6,436 nucleotides of DNA from Microcoleaceae cyanobacterium UBA11344 (GTDB lineage: Bacteria; Cyanobacteriota; Cyanobacteriia; Cyanobacteriales; Microcoleaceae). Position numbers and translations under genes: made by a program. The stretch spans positions 1 through 6,436 of the forward strand of contig DMYK01000481.1 in the NCBI GenBank assembly GCA_003483675.1, in the 5' to 3' direction. The notes beneath the pieces are model-generated. The model ran no database searches, was not told where the DNA came from, and saw only the letters and a program-made list of their open reading frames with translations. Below, piece by piece: positions 6,170 through 6,436 of the stretch (its first letter is position 1; every line of letters starts with the position of its first letter).

Positions 6170-6193
6170 TTTCTCATTACACCAGTTGATGTC

Positions 6194-6433
6194 TTACGCG
6201 GCGACGACATATCGCAAAATTTCTATTTCCGCGCCATTTGTTATTGCTCTTTCCGCACGTTCTAAGATTGTTTCTGTAACAGTATCGCTCAAGTAATATT
6301 CACCGCAGTTATCACAAACTTCTGCGGGCACACCCTTGAGAATCACTGTACATTCGTCTCGTTGCAGAGTAATTGTTACTAAACCGGGTTTTGTAGTTCC
6401 ATGTTTGCAGAGCTTAAGTCTATCCCACTTAAG
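6194..6433 (-). pseudogene. YgiT-type zinc-finger (MqsA-like) antitoxin, 5' end lost
   Basis: The minus-strand frame ending in TAA at 6194 encodes LCKHGTTKPGLVTITLQRDE followed by CTVILKGVPAEVCDNCGEYY, LSDTVTETILERAE and the end EIEILRYVVAA. This is the YgiT-type zinc-finger antitoxin pattern, normally with two CxxC pairs. The second pair (CDNC) is intact, but in the first only one Cys remains (LKLC rather than CxxC). Upstream the frame runs only eight more codons to an in-frame TGA at 6434-6436 and contains no ATG, GTG or TTG. The gene therefore appears truncated just before its first zinc ligand. Such antitoxins are usually encoded with a small RNase-like or DUF4258 toxin; none is visible here, though it could lie right of the window. 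Identity is confident; pseudogene status depends on there being no sequence error at the edge. Confidence 0.72.
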
Positions 6434-6435
6434 TC
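6409..6435 (-). pseudogene. Possible pentapeptide-repeat gene fragment at the right window edge
   Basis: In the minus frame shifted from the antitoxin, the sequence from 6435 reads DLSGIDLSS and continues ANMELQNPV before TAG at 6381-6379. DLSG, IDLSS and ANMEL keep the five-residue register with D/N then L/M. It ends where the recognisable antitoxin sequence begins (Cys codon at 6409-6407), consistent with a junction between two genes. The stretch is only nine to fourteen residues, so it may be chance. Confidence 0.35.
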
Positions 6436-6436
6436 A

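Noticed and set aside
5690..6193. Intrinsic terminator for the HTH-like gene
   Set aside because: Hairpins are abundant, but none is followed by a convincing T-run on the plus strand, so none is called as a terminator.
5708..6265. Plus-strand open frame of 185 codons downstream of the HTH-like gene
   Set aside because: It is mostly translated repeat array (KPGFF, MRNRVS motifs recurring because the repeats lack stops). The 80-bp unit is not a multiple of three, so the frame is not maintained, and the end is antisense to the antitoxin remnant.

Overview
This window most likely comes from a filamentous cyanobacterium. Three copies of the cyanobacterial HIP1 octamer GCGATCGC (271-278, 1895-1902, 4350-4357), the general style of the proteins and the dense palindromic repeats built on AGAAACCCGGTTTCT all point that way. 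An Oscillatoriales-type genome (Microcoleus/Oscillatoria-like) is my guess from memory of such repeats, not something the sequence proves.

Layout from left to right. Positions 1-338 (minus) encode most of a RidA/YjgF enamine/imine deaminase, cut by the window edge. Directly upstream and in the same open frame (339-530, minus) lies the C-terminal remnant of a pentapeptide-repeat protein with no 5' end. Positions 545-672 hold a cluster of 15-bp palindromes that reaches into the stop codon of the next gene. Positions 662-5054 are the core: a minus-strand operon read from right to left as vWA protein (5054-4386), PP2C phosphatase with three membrane helices (4369-2918), and a divergent Ser/Thr kinase with zinc-ribbon-like motif, coiled coils, one membrane helix and a DUF1036-like C-terminus (2872-662). 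A small protein with a helix-turn-helix-like domain is transcribed divergently (5159-5689, plus). Positions 5690-6193 carry no gene, but hold a 305-bp array of the same palindromes and a separate 15-bp inverted repeat around a GC-rich element. At 6194-6433 (minus) is a YgiT-type zinc-finger antitoxin gene that has lost its start, and the last bases of the window read as pentapeptide repeats in another frame.

vWA + PP2C + kinase is the gene composition of the TerY-P phosphorylation triad described by comparative genomics (Anantharaman, Iyer and Aravind) and linked to tellurium-resistance/stress and defence loci. Here both kinase and phosphatase are predicted to be membrane-anchored, and the kinase has an apparent extracytoplasmic sensor domain. 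This suggests a transmembrane signalling version in which the kinase and the phosphatase act oppositely on a shared target and the vWA protein serves as metal-dependent adaptor or substrate. The effector is not evident; the divergent HTH-like protein is the only nearby candidate output.

The cassette lies between same-orientation copies of one 80-bp repeat unit, with pentapeptide-gene remnants of the same strand on both outer sides. This raises the possibility that the whole block of about 5.9 kb interrupted a single pentapeptide-repeat gene.
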